Assembly (NCBI RefSeq): GCF_000612725.1
Contig: NZ_HG964453.1
Coordinates: forward strand, 422,106-486,105
DNA: 64,000 nt
Origin: Mycolicibacterium austroafricanum
GTDB taxonomy: Bacteria; Actinomycetota; Actinomycetes; Mycobacteriales; Mycobacteriaceae
Direction: 5' to 3'
Shown here: piece after piece, positions 1-7,788 of the stretch
Layout: each line of letters opens with the position of its first letter
How positions within the stretch are numbered: position 1 is the stretch's first letter
Notes under the pieces: generated by a model
Told to the model about the DNA's origin: nothing
The model's database searches: none
The model's input: only the letters and a program-made list of their open reading frames with translations
Translations under genes and position numbers: made by a program

Positions 1-568
1 CGGCTACGGCATCACCGTGCACACAGGAGCCGAGGTGACCGGCATCGACGCCGCCGCGCACAAGGTCGCCCTCACCCCGGTAGGCGAGGCCGGCGGCTCC
101 GAGACGGTGTTGCCCTACGACGTGTTGCACGCCGTACCCCGGCAGTCGGCGCCGGACTGGATCAAGGCCAGCCCGCTCTCGACCGGGGACGCCAACGGCT
201 ACGTCGAGATCGACAAGCACACCCTGCAACACGTACGTCACCGCAACGTGTTCAGCCTCGGTGATGCCGGATCGTCGCCGAACTCCAAAACCGGGGCCGC
301 GATCCGCAAACAAGCCCCGGTGGTCGTCGACAACATCGACGCCTATCTGGCCGGGCGGCCGCTGACCGCGTCCTACAACGGGTACGGGTCCTGCCCGCTG
401 GTGACGTCCTCACACGACATGCTGCTGGCCGAGTTCGACTACGACCTCAACCTGGAACCGTCGTTCCCGCTGCTGGACCCGACCAAGCCGCACCGGGCCT
501 ACTGGTACCTCAAAAAGTACGGGCTGCCGTTCATGTACTGGAACCTCATGCTCAAAGGCCTCGCCTGA
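1..568 (+). CDS. Sulfide:quinone oxidoreductase-like flavoprotein (C-terminal part, 5' end outside window)
   Basis: The reading frame is open from base 2, so the N-terminal FAD-binding half lies outside the window. The visible ~188 residues contain the FAD-contacting segment FSLGDAGSSPNSKTGAAIRKQ, followed by YGSCPLVTS and a tail rich in Tyr/Trp (KKYGLPFMYWNLMLKG). SCPLVT carries a cysteine typical of the second redox-active Cys of SQR, and the aromatic C-terminus is typical of its membrane-anchoring end. The family oxidises sulfide at the membrane and passes electrons to quinone. The thioredoxin gene starts 34 nt downstream on the same strand, so the two probably form a sulfur/persulfide redox operon. 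Function is inferred from the C-terminal half only. Confidence 0.75.
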   Translation, partial: GYGITVHTGAEVTGIDAAAHKVALTPVGEAGGSETVLPYDVLHAVPRQSAPDWIKASPLSTGDANGYVEIDKHTLQHVRHRNVFSLGDAGSSPNSKTGAAIRKQAPVVVDNIDAYLAGRPLTASYNGYGSCPLVTSSHDMLLAEFDYDLNLEPSFPLLDPTKPHRAYWYLKKYGLPFMYWNLMLKGLA

Positions 569-602
569 CAGCAACTCTCACACTCACGAAAGGACAACAG
601 CG

Positions 603-980
603 ATGGCCACGACCAGCCTGACCTACGACGATTTCGAATCCACCATCCGGACCAATCCGATTGTGTTGGTCGACTTCTGGGCGTCCTGGTGCGGCCCGTG
701 CCGCGCCTTCGCCCCCGTCTTCGACCGGTCCTCGCAAACCCATCCCGACGTCGTGCACGCCAAAGTCGACACCCAACACGAACGCGACCTGGCCGCCACC
801 CTGGAGATCACCTCGATCCCCACCGTGATGGCCTTCCGCGACGGCGTACTCGTCTACCGCCAACCCGGCGCCATGCACCCAGCCGCACTCGAAGACCTCA
901 TCACCCGCGTCAAAGCACTCGACATGAACGACGTCCACGCCAAAATCACCGCACGCAAATCAGAAGCACACACCGGATAA
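603..980 (+). CDS. Thioredoxin
   Basis: A 125-residue thioredoxin-fold protein with the classical active site WCGPC (Cys30 and Cys33) after the buried Asp24 strand VLVDFWASW, and the cis-proline loop ITSIPTVMAF. It is slightly longer than the ~105–110 residues of housekeeping TrxA, with a basic C-terminal extension. The ATG is preceded by AAAGGA at a suitable distance. It follows the SQR-like gene by 34 nt and is probably co-transcribed, which suggests reduction of persulfide or protein disulfides formed during sulfide oxidation rather than the general TrxA role. Cytosolic; no signal peptide. Confidence 0.9.
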   Translation: MATTSLTYDDFESTIRTNPIVLVDFWASWCGPCRAFAPVFDRSSQTHPDVVHAKVDTQHERDLAATLEITSIPTVMAFRDGVLVYRQPGAMHPAALEDLITRVKALDMNDVHAKITARKSEAHTG

Positions 981-1037
981 ACACCGCCTTACGCCTGCTC
1001 GCCGAACGTCATCGTCCATCCTTGGAAGCCGTCTCGG

Positions 1038-2066
1038 TCAACGGGGCCTGATCGTGGATCGGTCAGGTCGTTCAGCAAGGTGCACCGGGACGGGCAATCC
1101 CGACTCGAGTGATTCGACGCCCGCGGCGCACACCGCCGCGGCGGCGTAACCGTCCCAGGCGGTCGGACCGTCGATGTTGGTGCCGGCCCGCACCGCGTCG
1201 ACCCAGCGCTGGATTTCGGTGTCGTACGCGCGGCCGAAGCGCTCCCGGAAGCCGGGGGCGATCAGACCGCCCCACGTGCCGGGTGCACTCTTGCGGATGA
1301 GCCCGACGTCCAAGCCGATCATCGCGCTGCCGCGTTCGCCGACCACCTCGGTGCGGACCTCATAGGCGACACCGGTGGTCACGAACAGTTCCACGTCCAC
1401 GTGCCGCCCGGAGACGGTGCGCAGGATCGCGATCTGCGGGTCGATGACCCCTTCTGGCGCAGCGGGATTCGAGACGGGTCTGACGATCTGCACGCTGGCG
1501 ATCTCTTCGCCGAACAGGTACCGCGTCACGTCGACCTCGTGAACCAGGGAGTCCTTGACGATCAGCGAACTGTCGAAGTACGACGGCACGCCCGGGTTGC
1601 GGTGCACGCAGTGCATCACCAGGGGCTGTCCGAGTTCGCCGCCGTCGAGCAGTGCCTTGAGACGCATGTACTCGTCGTCGAACCGGCGCATGAACCCGAC
1701 CTGGATCAGCGGGCACTCGAGCTCCGCCTCCCTCCGGGCGATCTCCAGTGAGGTGAAAACATCGGTGGTGAGCGGCTTCTCGCACATCACCGGTTTTCTG
1801 TGATCCAGGCAGGCCAGCAGCTGCTTCTCGTGGGTGCTGCCGGGAGTGGCCAGCACCACCGCGTCCACCTCGGGATCGGCGATCGCATCCAGCGGATCGA
1901 CCACCGCGCGACAGCCGTCGACCTCCGAGGCGATCTGCTCGGCCTTCTCGGTGACGTAGTCGTTGACGACCGACACCCGGGCCCCGGAGATCCGGGAGGT
2001 GATCCGGGCGACGTGGTCGGCGCCCATCACGCCCACACCCAACACGGCCACACGAAGCTCAGACAT
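1038..2066 (-). CDS. iolG: Gfo/Idh/MocA-family inositol dehydrogenase (IolG-like)
   Basis: A 342-residue NAD-dependent dehydrogenase. The N-terminal Rossmann motif VAVLGVGVMG is followed by the family signature CEKPLTTD (catalytic Lys) and the Asp/His segment DSLVHEVDVTRYLFG. The chosen ATG gives the expected start just before the Rossmann strand; the open frame upstream lacks family sequence. It is the last gene of the leftward iol operon, 8 nt after iolD, so oxidation of myo- (or scyllo-/chiro-) inositol to inosose is the likely reaction. A second IolG-like enzyme lies at 59744–60772, so which is the main myo-inositol 2-dehydrogenase cannot be decided from sequence. Confidence 0.85.
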   Translation of the reverse strand: MSELRVAVLGVGVMGADHVARITSRISGARVSVVNDYVTEKAEQIASEVDGCRAVVDPLDAIADPEVDAVVLATPGSTHEKQLLACLDHRKPVMCEKPLTTDVFTSLEIARREAELECPLIQVGFMRRFDDEYMRLKALLDGGELGQPLVMHCVHRNPGVPSYFDSSLIVKDSLVHEVDVTRYLFGEEIASVQIVRPVSNPAAPEGVIDPQIAILRTVSGRHVDVELFVTTGVAYEVRTEVVGERGSAMIGLDVGLIRKSAPGTWGGLIAPGFRERFGRAYDTEIQRWVDAVRAGTNIDGPTAWDGYAAAAVCAAGVESLESGLPVPVHLAERPDRSTIRPR

Positions 2067-2074
2067 TCCGGTCC

Positions 2075-4030
2075 TCAGCGGTCGGACGGATTGATCAGCG
2101 GCCGTTGGACTTTCTTCCAGTCCGCGTACCGCTGATAGGCCTGCCGGGTGGACTCCAGTGCGGATACCTGGCTGACCGGGACGTCCCACCAGGAGTGGCT
2201 GTCCGGCGCGAAGATCATCGGGTCGGTCTCGACGTGGATGACCGTGGTACGGTCACTGGCCTTGGCGACCTTGACGGCGTCGGTGAACTCGGCCGCGGTC
2301 GTGACGCGAATAACGTCGGCGCCCAGGCTGGCCGCATTGGCCGCGAGATCGACGGGCAGCTTGTCGCCGTCGAGCCGACCGTCGTCGCTGCGGTACCGGT
2401 AGCTGGTGCCGAACCGTTGGGAGCCCACGGAATCCGACAGCCCTCCGATCGAAGCGAAGCCGTGGTTCTGCACCAGCACCGGGATGATCTTGACGCCTTC
2501 CTGGACGGCGGTGACGAGTTCGGTGGCCATCATCAGGTAGGAGCCGTCGCCGACCATGACGAACACGTCGCGGTCCGGGGCGGCCATCCGCACGCCGATG
2601 CCGCCGGCGATCTCGTAGCCCATGCAGGAGAACCCGTACTCGACGTGGTAGCCCTTGCGGTCGCGCATCCGCCACAGCTTGTGCAGGTCTCCCGGCATCG
2701 AGCCGGCCGCGCACACCACGACGTCGCGGGGGTCCGACAGTGTGTTGACCAGGCCGATGACCTGGTTCTGGTTCAATGCGGCGCCGTCCTGGGTGCGGTA
2801 GGACTCCGACACGGTGTCGTTCCACTCGGACATCAGTTCGTTTACGCGCGTGGCGTAGTCGTCGCTGACCGAGTAGTCGTCGAGCAGTCCGGTGAGCACC
2901 TCCAGCGCCTCCCTGGCGTCGGAGACGACGCTGATGCCGCCGTGCTTCACCGAATCCAGGGATGCCACATTGATGTTGACGAACCGGACGTCCGGGTTGT
3001 TGAACGCGGTACGCGAGGCCGACGTGAAATCGCTGTAGCGGGTGCCGATCCCGATCACGACATCGGCCTCGGCGGCCAGCGCGTTGGCGGCCGTCGTTCC
3101 GGTCGAACCGACCGCCCCGACCGAGCGCGGGTCGTCGTGCAGCAGCGAACCCTTCCCGGCCTGGCTCTCGCACACCGGGATTCCGGTGCTCGAGGCCAGC
3201 GCGGCCAGAGCCTCACTGGCGCCGGAGTAGATGACACCACCGCCGGCCACGATCAGCGGCTTGGCCGCCGACCGGATGACCTCGGCGGCCTTGGCGATCA
3301 CCGCCCGCTCGGGCAGCGGCCGGGCGATGTGCCAGGTCCGCTCGGCGAACAACGAGACCGGCCAGTCGAATGCCTCGGCCTGCACGTCCTGGGGGAGCGC
3401 CACCGTCGCTGCGCCGGTCTCGACGGGATCGGTCAGCACCCGCATGGCCCCGAGCAGGGCTGCCGGCAGCTGCTCGGGTCGCCACACCCGGTCGAAGTAC
3501 CGCGACAGCGGTTTGAACGCATCATTGACGGTGACGTCGCCGGACGACGGCAACTCCAGCTCCTGCAGCACCGGTGAACTCACCCGGGTCGCGAATGTGT
3601 CTGAGGGAAGCAGCAACACCGGCAGCCGGTTGATGGTCGCCAGCGCCGCGCCGGTCAGCATGTTCGTCGCGCCGGGTCCGACGCTGGCGGTCACCGCCCA
3701 CGCCTGGGTGCGGTCCTTCTGCCGGGCGTAGGCGACCGCGGTGTGCACCATGGCCTGTTCGTTGCGGCCCAGCACGTACCGCAGGCCGGGTTCCGTGCCG
3801 GCCTCATAGGCCTCCAGGTCGTCCTGCAGCAGCGCCTGGCCGATGCCCGCGACGTTGCCGTGGCCGAAGATGCCCAGACATCCGGCGAAGAACTTGTGGC
3901 GCTCGCCGTCGTGTTCGACGTACTGGTTGGCCAGGAACCGCACGGTCGCCTGGGCGACGGTGAGCCGGACGGTCGGCTCGTTGTCGGCGAACTTCTCGGC
4001 CGACTTCGGCGCGGTGGAAACCACGGTCAC
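2075..4030 (-). CDS. iolD: 3D-(3,5/4)-trihydroxycyclohexane-1,2-dione hydrolase (IolD)
   Basis: A ~650-residue thiamine-diphosphate enzyme of the acetolactate-synthase superfamily. It opens the ring of trihydroxycyclohexanedione to 5-deoxy-glucuronate in inositol catabolism. Visible features are the N-terminal pyrimidine-binding domain with RNEQAMVHTAVAYA, a central Rossmann-like domain, and the C-terminal ThDP/Mg site VMVGDGSYLMMATE ending in VQNHGF (GDG...N). The start is ambiguous. GTG at 4030 overlaps the iolB stop as GTGA, while an in-frame GTG at 4024 has better spacing from AAAGGAG. It sits between iolB and the iolG-like gene in a tightly coupled operon. Confidence 0.92.
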   Translation of the reverse strand: MTVVSTAPKSAEKFADNEPTVRLTVAQATVRFLANQYVEHDGERHKFFAGCLGIFGHGNVAGIGQALLQDDLEAYEAGTEPGLRYVLGRNEQAMVHTAVAYARQKDRTQAWAVTASVGPGATNMLTGAALATINRLPVLLLPSDTFATRVSSPVLQELELPSSGDVTVNDAFKPLSRYFDRVWRPEQLPAALLGAMRVLTDPVETGAATVALPQDVQAEAFDWPVSLFAERTWHIARPLPERAVIAKAAEVIRSAAKPLIVAGGGVIYSGASEALAALASSTGIPVCESQAGKGSLLHDDPRSVGAVGSTGTTAANALAAEADVVIGIGTRYSDFTSASRTAFNNPDVRFVNINVASLDSVKHGGISVVSDAREALEVLTGLLDDYSVSDDYATRVNELMSEWNDTVSESYRTQDGAALNQNQVIGLVNTLSDPRDVVVCAAGSMPGDLHKLWRMRDRKGYHVEYGFSCMGYEIAGGIGVRMAAPDRDVFVMVGDGSYLMMATELVTAVQEGVKIIPVLVQNHGFASIGGLSDSVGSQRFGTSYRYRSDDGRLDGDKLPVDLAANAASLGADVIRVTTAAEFTDAVKVAKASDRTTVIHVETDPMIFAPDSHSWWDVPVSQVSALESTRQAYQRYADWKKVQRPLINPSDR

Positions 4031-4905
4031 TCTCCTTTGGTGGCAGAGGATGGGCTGAACGGGAGGCGGGGGTCGATCTCCTGGTGCTCCCAGCTGCCGC
4101 GCAGCCAGGTGTGATTGGGGTCGTCACAGATCAACCAGGCGCGGGTCGGACCGGACCCGGCCATCACGTTCAGGTAGTACATGTGGTGGCCTGGCGCCGC
4201 GATGGACGGTCCGTGATATCCATGGGGGACCAGCACGACATCGCCCGAACGGACCTCTTCGAGCACCTCGATCGGACGCTCGGGCGTTCCGTACACCCGG
4301 TGGTAGCCGAATCCTGGTGTGCCCGCTGGACTGTCGTCGATCTCGAAGTAGTAGATCTCTTCGAGTTGGGTCTCGACCTCGGTGTTCTCGTCGTGCTTGT
4401 GCGCGGGGTAGCTCGACCAGTTGCCGCCGGGGGTGATCACCTCGCACGCGATCAGCGAGTCCGCCTCGAACGCGGTGGCCGTGCCGAAGTTGTGCACCTG
4501 ACGGCTGCAGTTGCCCGCCCCGCGCAGTTCGACCGCCACGTCGGCGGCGGCCACCCGGCGGTTCGGGAACGACGTCGTCGCCCGGGCTCCGCAGATCGCG
4601 ATCCGGCCCCGGCCCGACACCGTGTAGTCCTGGTCGATACCCACGTACACCATGTCCGCGGGGCCATCGAAAACCGAAGCGCGGGGCGACAATTCGAAGA
4701 CCTCCCCGTGGCATTCCACGGTTCCCCCGCCGGCCAGCGGCAGAATCATCACCTCGGTGTCGCCGGTCTCCAGCGCGACCGAACCTTCGGTACCGAGATC
4801 GAGGACGTGTAGCGAGGATTCGGCCCAACCGGCGTCCTCGGGGGTGATCGCCACCGTGAACGGGGCGGCCGCGCTCCCTGCGGGGATGTACAGCTTCGAC
4901 CTCAT
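4027..4905 (-). CDS. iolB: 5-deoxy-glucuronate isomerase (IolB)
   Basis: A 292-residue double-cupin protein beginning MRSKLYIPAGS. It isomerises 5-deoxy-glucuronate to 2-deoxy-5-keto-gluconate. Typical IolB segments include NRRVAAADVAVELRGAG, SYPAHKHDENTE (metal-binding His/Glu cluster), EEIYYFEID and VLVPHGYHGP. Length matches the family (270–300). The start lies 4 nt inside the end of the upstream Cgl0158-type gene (ATGA overlap) and the stop overlaps the proposed iolD start, so translation is coupled along the operon. Confidence 0.93.
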   Translation of the reverse strand: MRSKLYIPAGSAAAPFTVAITPEDAGWAESSLHVLDLGTEGSVALETGDTEVMILPLAGGGTVECHGEVFELSPRASVFDGPADMVYVGIDQDYTVSGRGRIAICGARATTSFPNRRVAAADVAVELRGAGNCSRQVHNFGTATAFEADSLIACEVITPGGNWSSYPAHKHDENTEVETQLEEIYYFEIDDSPAGTPGFGYHRVYGTPERPIEVLEEVRSGDVVLVPHGYHGPSIAAPGHHMYYLNVMAGSGPTRAWLICDDPNHTWLRGSWEHQEIDPRLPFSPSSATKGE

Positions 4906-5786
4906 CGGACCATCGCCACGGCGGTCGCGACGGCCGAGCTGACGTCGTCGTCGGGCGGGTAGAGCAGGGTGCGGCCGACGATCAGGCCGCGTACCGACGG
5001 CAGCGACAGGGCCTTCTCCCAACTGGAGAACGCTTCCTCGGGGTCGGTGGGGTCACCACCGAGCAGCAGGGTCGGCATGGTGGTGGACTCCATCACGCGT
5101 TCCATCTCGTCGACGACGGGCAGCTTCATCCAGGTGTACGCCGACGTGGAGCCGAGGCCCTGCCCGATGTGCACCGACTTGATCACCGCGTCGGGGGTCA
5201 GGTCGTTGCGGACCTTGCCGTCGACCCGCATGGACATGAACGGCTCCAGCATCGCGATCAACCCGTGCGCGGCGAGCTCATCGACAGCCTGGGCGCACGC
5301 GGCCAGTGTGGACACCGTGCCGGGATCGTCGAGGTCGATGCGGCACAGCATCTTTCCGCCGTTCATCCTGGCCGCGGCGGTCGATGCCGCGGTGGCACCG
5401 GTCATGCGGTCGTCGAGTTCGAACGACGAACCGGCCAGGCCGCCGCGGTTGAACGACGAGAACACCACCTTGTCCTCGAGAGCGCCCAGCAGCAGCAGGT
5501 CGTCGAGAATGTCGGAGGTGGCCAGCACCCCGTCCACACCGGGATCGGCCAGGGCTGCCTGCAGCCGGTCCAGCAGATCGGTGCGGCTGTTCATCGCGGT
5601 GGGCCGCCCGCCGACGGCGAGGGCTCCGCGCGCCGGGTGGTCGGCGGCGACGATCATCAGTCTTCCGTTGCCGCGCAACGTCGGCCGGGTGGTGCGTTGC
5701 GCCCACGCGCGGGCGACGGCGCCCGGGTCCGTCGCCCGGACCTCGGTGAGCGAGGCGTAGTCCGCGCACACGGCGGTGTCAGACAT
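4902..5786 (-). CDS. Cgl0158-family (beta/alpha)8-barrel protein, probable aldolase of inositol catabolism
   Basis: A 294-residue predicted TIM barrel starting MSDTAVCADY. The IVAADHPARGALAVGG segment resembles class I aldolases of the DeoC/FbaB/LacD type, and KVVFSSFNRGGLAGSSFELDDR resembles actinobacterial iol-cluster proteins named after Corynebacterium Cgl0158. It lies between iolC and iolB with 8-nt and 4-nt overlaps. Since no iolJ is present, cleavage of 2-deoxy-5-keto-gluconate 6-phosphate is the job the context suggests; this is inference. Plausible Schiff-base lysines exist but the catalytic one cannot be assigned by eye. Confidence 0.8.
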   Translation of the reverse strand: MSDTAVCADYASLTEVRATDPGAVARAWAQRTTRPTLRGNGRLMIVAADHPARGALAVGGRPTAMNSRTDLLDRLQAALADPGVDGVLATSDILDDLLLLGALEDKVVFSSFNRGGLAGSSFELDDRMTGATAASTAAARMNGGKMLCRIDLDDPGTVSTLAACAQAVDELAAHGLIAMLEPFMSMRVDGKVRNDLTPDAVIKSVHIGQGLGSTSAYTWMKLPVVDEMERVMESTTMPTLLLGGDPTDPEEAFSSWEKALSLPSVRGLIVGRTLLYPPDDDVSSAVATAVAMVR

Positions 5787-6747
5787 TGACGGCCTCCGCG
5801 GCGGTCTGCTCGGCCAGTGCGGCGACCTCCGCGGCGGTCGGCATAGCGGTCGAGCACTCCAGCCGGCCGGCCACGATCGCGCCGGCGGCGTTGGCGTAGC
5901 GCAGCGTCTTCTCCAGCGGCCATCCTTGGAGCAGGCCGTGACACAGGCTGCCCCCGAACGCATCACCGGCTCCCAGGCCGTTGACGACGTCAACCTCGTT
6001 GGGCGGCACGGTGACCGACGAGTGACGGGTCTTGCCCAGCACGCCCCGCGGCCCCTGCTTGACGATCGCGAGCTCCACCCCGAGGTCGAGCAGCGCGTCG
6101 GCCGCTTTGTGCGGGTTGGACTGGCCGACGGCGATCTCGCACTCCTCGCGGTTGCCGACCGCGACCGTGACGTGTGCCAGTGCCTTCTGCACCTGCTCGG
6201 TCGCGGCGGCGGGGGAGTCCCAGAACATCGGCCGGTAGTCCAGATCCAGCACGGTCAACGGCTTACGCTCGCGCGCCCCCCACGCTGCGAAATGTGCACT
6301 GCGGCTGGGCTCTTCGGACAGCCCGGTGACCGTCGCCCAGAACAGCCGTGCGGAGTGCACCGCCTCGGCGTCGATCTCCTCGGGCTTGATCTGCAGATCC
6401 GGTGCGCTGGGCTTGCGGTAGAAGTACAGCGGGAAATCGTCCGGAGGGAAGATCTCGCAGAACGTCACCGGCGTCGGGAACTCGGGGTGGGTGGCGACGA
6501 AGCGGTTGTCGACGTCGAGGCGGGCGAGTTCGGCGTGGACGTACCGGCCGAACGGATCGTCGCCGACCCCGGAGATCAGTGCCGAGCGGTGCCCGAGACG
6601 CGCGGCGGCGACCGCGACGTTGGCGGCGCTGCCGCCCAGGAACTTTCCGAACGTCTCGACGTCCTCCAGGCCGACACCGATCTGAAGTGGGTAGACGTCG
6701 ACGCCGCTGCGCCCGATGGCGAGCACGTCGTATGGCTGATTGGTCAT
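5779..6747 (-). CDS. iolC: 5-dehydro-2-deoxygluconokinase (IolC), PfkB family
   Basis: A 322-residue ribokinase-family sugar kinase. It has the N-terminal glycine signature GKFLGGSAANVAVAAARLG and the C-terminal PfkB signature GLGAGDAFGGSLCHG, whose Asp is the catalytic base. It phosphorylates 2-deoxy-5-keto-gluconate. The ATG at 6747 is preceded by GGAGTG with 9-nt spacing; a GTG directly before it is less likely. First gene of the leftward iol operon; the intergenic region to the divergent GntR gene carries a palindromic operator (6815–6836). Its end overlaps the next gene by 8 nt. Confidence 0.93.
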   Translation of the reverse strand: MTNQPYDVLAIGRSGVDVYPLQIGVGLEDVETFGKFLGGSAANVAVAAARLGHRSALISGVGDDPFGRYVHAELARLDVDNRFVATHPEFPTPVTFCEIFPPDDFPLYFYRKPSAPDLQIKPEEIDAEAVHSARLFWATVTGLSEEPSRSAHFAAWGARERKPLTVLDLDYRPMFWDSPAAATEQVQKALAHVTVAVGNREECEIAVGQSNPHKAADALLDLGVELAIVKQGPRGVLGKTRHSSVTVPPNEVDVVNGLGAGDAFGGSLCHGLLQGWPLEKTLRYANAAGAIVAGRLECSTAMPTAAEVAALAEQTAAEAVNV

Positions 6748-6814
6748 CACGAGTCACTCCGACGAAATAGGTGTGGGTGGCTGAGTAAGACTGTGCCCCT
6801 GGTCACGGCGCCAT

Positions 6815-6836
6815 GTCAAGACTTTGTCCTGACATT
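6815..6836 (-). promoter_or_regulatory. Operator copy 1 of the inositol regulon (iolC side)
   Basis: On the minus strand this 22-nt site is identical to 11115–11136 on the plus strand. Its core is an imperfect palindrome, GTCAGGAC-AAA-GTCTTGAC (7 of 8 arm bases pair). The right end forms TTGACA, a -35-like hexamer directed at iolC, so a bound repressor would block the promoter. The likely ligand is the GntR protein encoded at 6908. That assignment rests on position and duplication only. Confidence 0.75.
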
Positions 6837-6849
6837 CTATCTTTATCTC

Positions 6850-6866
6850 AATCCGATGTTAGGATT
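6850..6866. promoter_or_regulatory. Short inverted repeat upstream of gntR
   Basis: AATCC and GGATT are separated by 7 nt in an AT-richer part of the iolC–gntR intergenic region, about 40 nt before the gntR start. It could be an autoregulatory half of the control region. No second copy was noticed elsewhere in the window. Confidence 0.3.
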
Positions 6867-6907
6867 CGGCTAATTTTCGACAGGCCCAACGCGAGAACGG
6901 AGCCGAT

Positions 6908-7639
6908 GTGCCTCTGACAGTGGAGCTCGACAGGTCAAGCCCGGTTCCCCTGTACTACCAGCTGGCACAGGCGATCGAGGCCGCGATCAGGGATGGTGAA
7001 CTCGCACCCGGTGATCGGTTCGAGAACGAACTCGCTCTGGCAAAGCGGTTGACGCTGTCTCGGCCGACCACGCGGCGTGCCATCCAGGAACTCGTCGACA
7101 AGGGCCTGCTGGTGCGTAAGCGGGGGGTCGGCACGCAGGTGGTGCAGAATCCGGTGCACCGACGCGTGGAGCTGACCAGCCTCTTCGACGATCTGGCCCG
7201 CGCCGGCCAGGAGCCCACCACCCGGTTGCTCGAGTATCACGTCGGCCCTCCCGACGAGGAGGTGGCCCGCGAGCTCAACCTCGCAGAAGGGCGCGACGTG
7301 GCCTCCATCCGGCGATTACGTTGCGCCAACGGCGAACCGCTGGCCCTGATGACCAACTACCTGCCTGCCGAGATCGCGCCCGACGCCGAGGAGTTGGAGA
7401 GCAACGGCCTCTACCAGTCGCTGCGCGCCCGCGGAGTGCACATCCGACTGGCCCGCCAGCGCATCGGCGCCCGCAGCGCGACACGCGCCGAGGCCTCACT
7501 GCTCGACGAGAAACCCAACGCGCCGTTGCTGACCATGGCGCGCACCGCTTTCGACGACTCCGGTGCCGCCGTGGAATTCGGCAATCACTGCTACCGCGCG
7601 TCGCGCTACTACTTCGACACCACGCTCGTCGACCGCTGA
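6908..7639 (+). CDS. GntR-family (HutC/UTRA) regulator of inositol utilisation
   Basis: A 243-residue regulator. The N-terminal winged helix-turn-helix begins PLYYQLAQAIEAAIRDGEL and contains LALAKRLTLSRPTTRRAIQEL with the GVGTQV wing. A UTRA effector domain follows (SLFDDLARAG, IRRLRCANGEPLALMTNYLP, LTMARTAFDDSG). The GTG start has GGAG at 5–6 nt; an overlapping ATG at 6906 is out of frame. It is transcribed divergently from iolC, with operator copies in front of iolC and the ABC transporter, so it probably represses both in the absence of an inositol-derived ligand. Actinobacterial IolR proteins are also GntR-type. Confidence 0.88.
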   Translation: MPLTVELDRSSPVPLYYQLAQAIEAAIRDGELAPGDRFENELALAKRLTLSRPTTRRAIQELVDKGLLVRKRGVGTQVVQNPVHRRVELTSLFDDLARAGQEPTTRLLEYHVGPPDEEVARELNLAEGRDVASIRRLRCANGEPLALMTNYLPAEIAPDAEELESNGLYQSLRARGVHIRLARQRIGARSATRAEASLLDEKPNAPLLTMARTAFDDSGAAVEFGNHCYRASRYYFDTTLVDR

Positions 7640-7648
7640 CCCACCCAC

Positions 7649-7711
7649 CGCCGAAATTGCATTCCAGCAGGCAGCTACTCGCAAAAGTGCTGCCGGAATG
7701 CGATTTCGGCG
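7649..7711. repeat. 63-nt hairpin repeat, copy 1
   Basis: The arms CGCCGAAATTGCATTCCAGC and its near-complement (20 of 22 positions pair) enclose a ~19-nt loop with CTCGCAAAA. The element is 58/63 identical to 10068–10130, including the loop. It lies between the gntR stop and the MFS gene and could terminate gntR transcription. Conservation of the unpaired loop suggests a dispersed repeat family rather than two independent terminators. Confidence 0.85.
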
Positions 7712-7788
7712 CCGATTGCACCACCAGCGCACGGTATATGTGACAACCTTTTCTCCGGCTGCTTTACGTGGTATGTCGAGGGGGCGTG

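Noticed and set aside
2105..3577. A 490-codon plus-strand frame opposite iolD
   Set aside because: Composition is a mirror of the iolD codons, with no recognisable motif or ribosome site.
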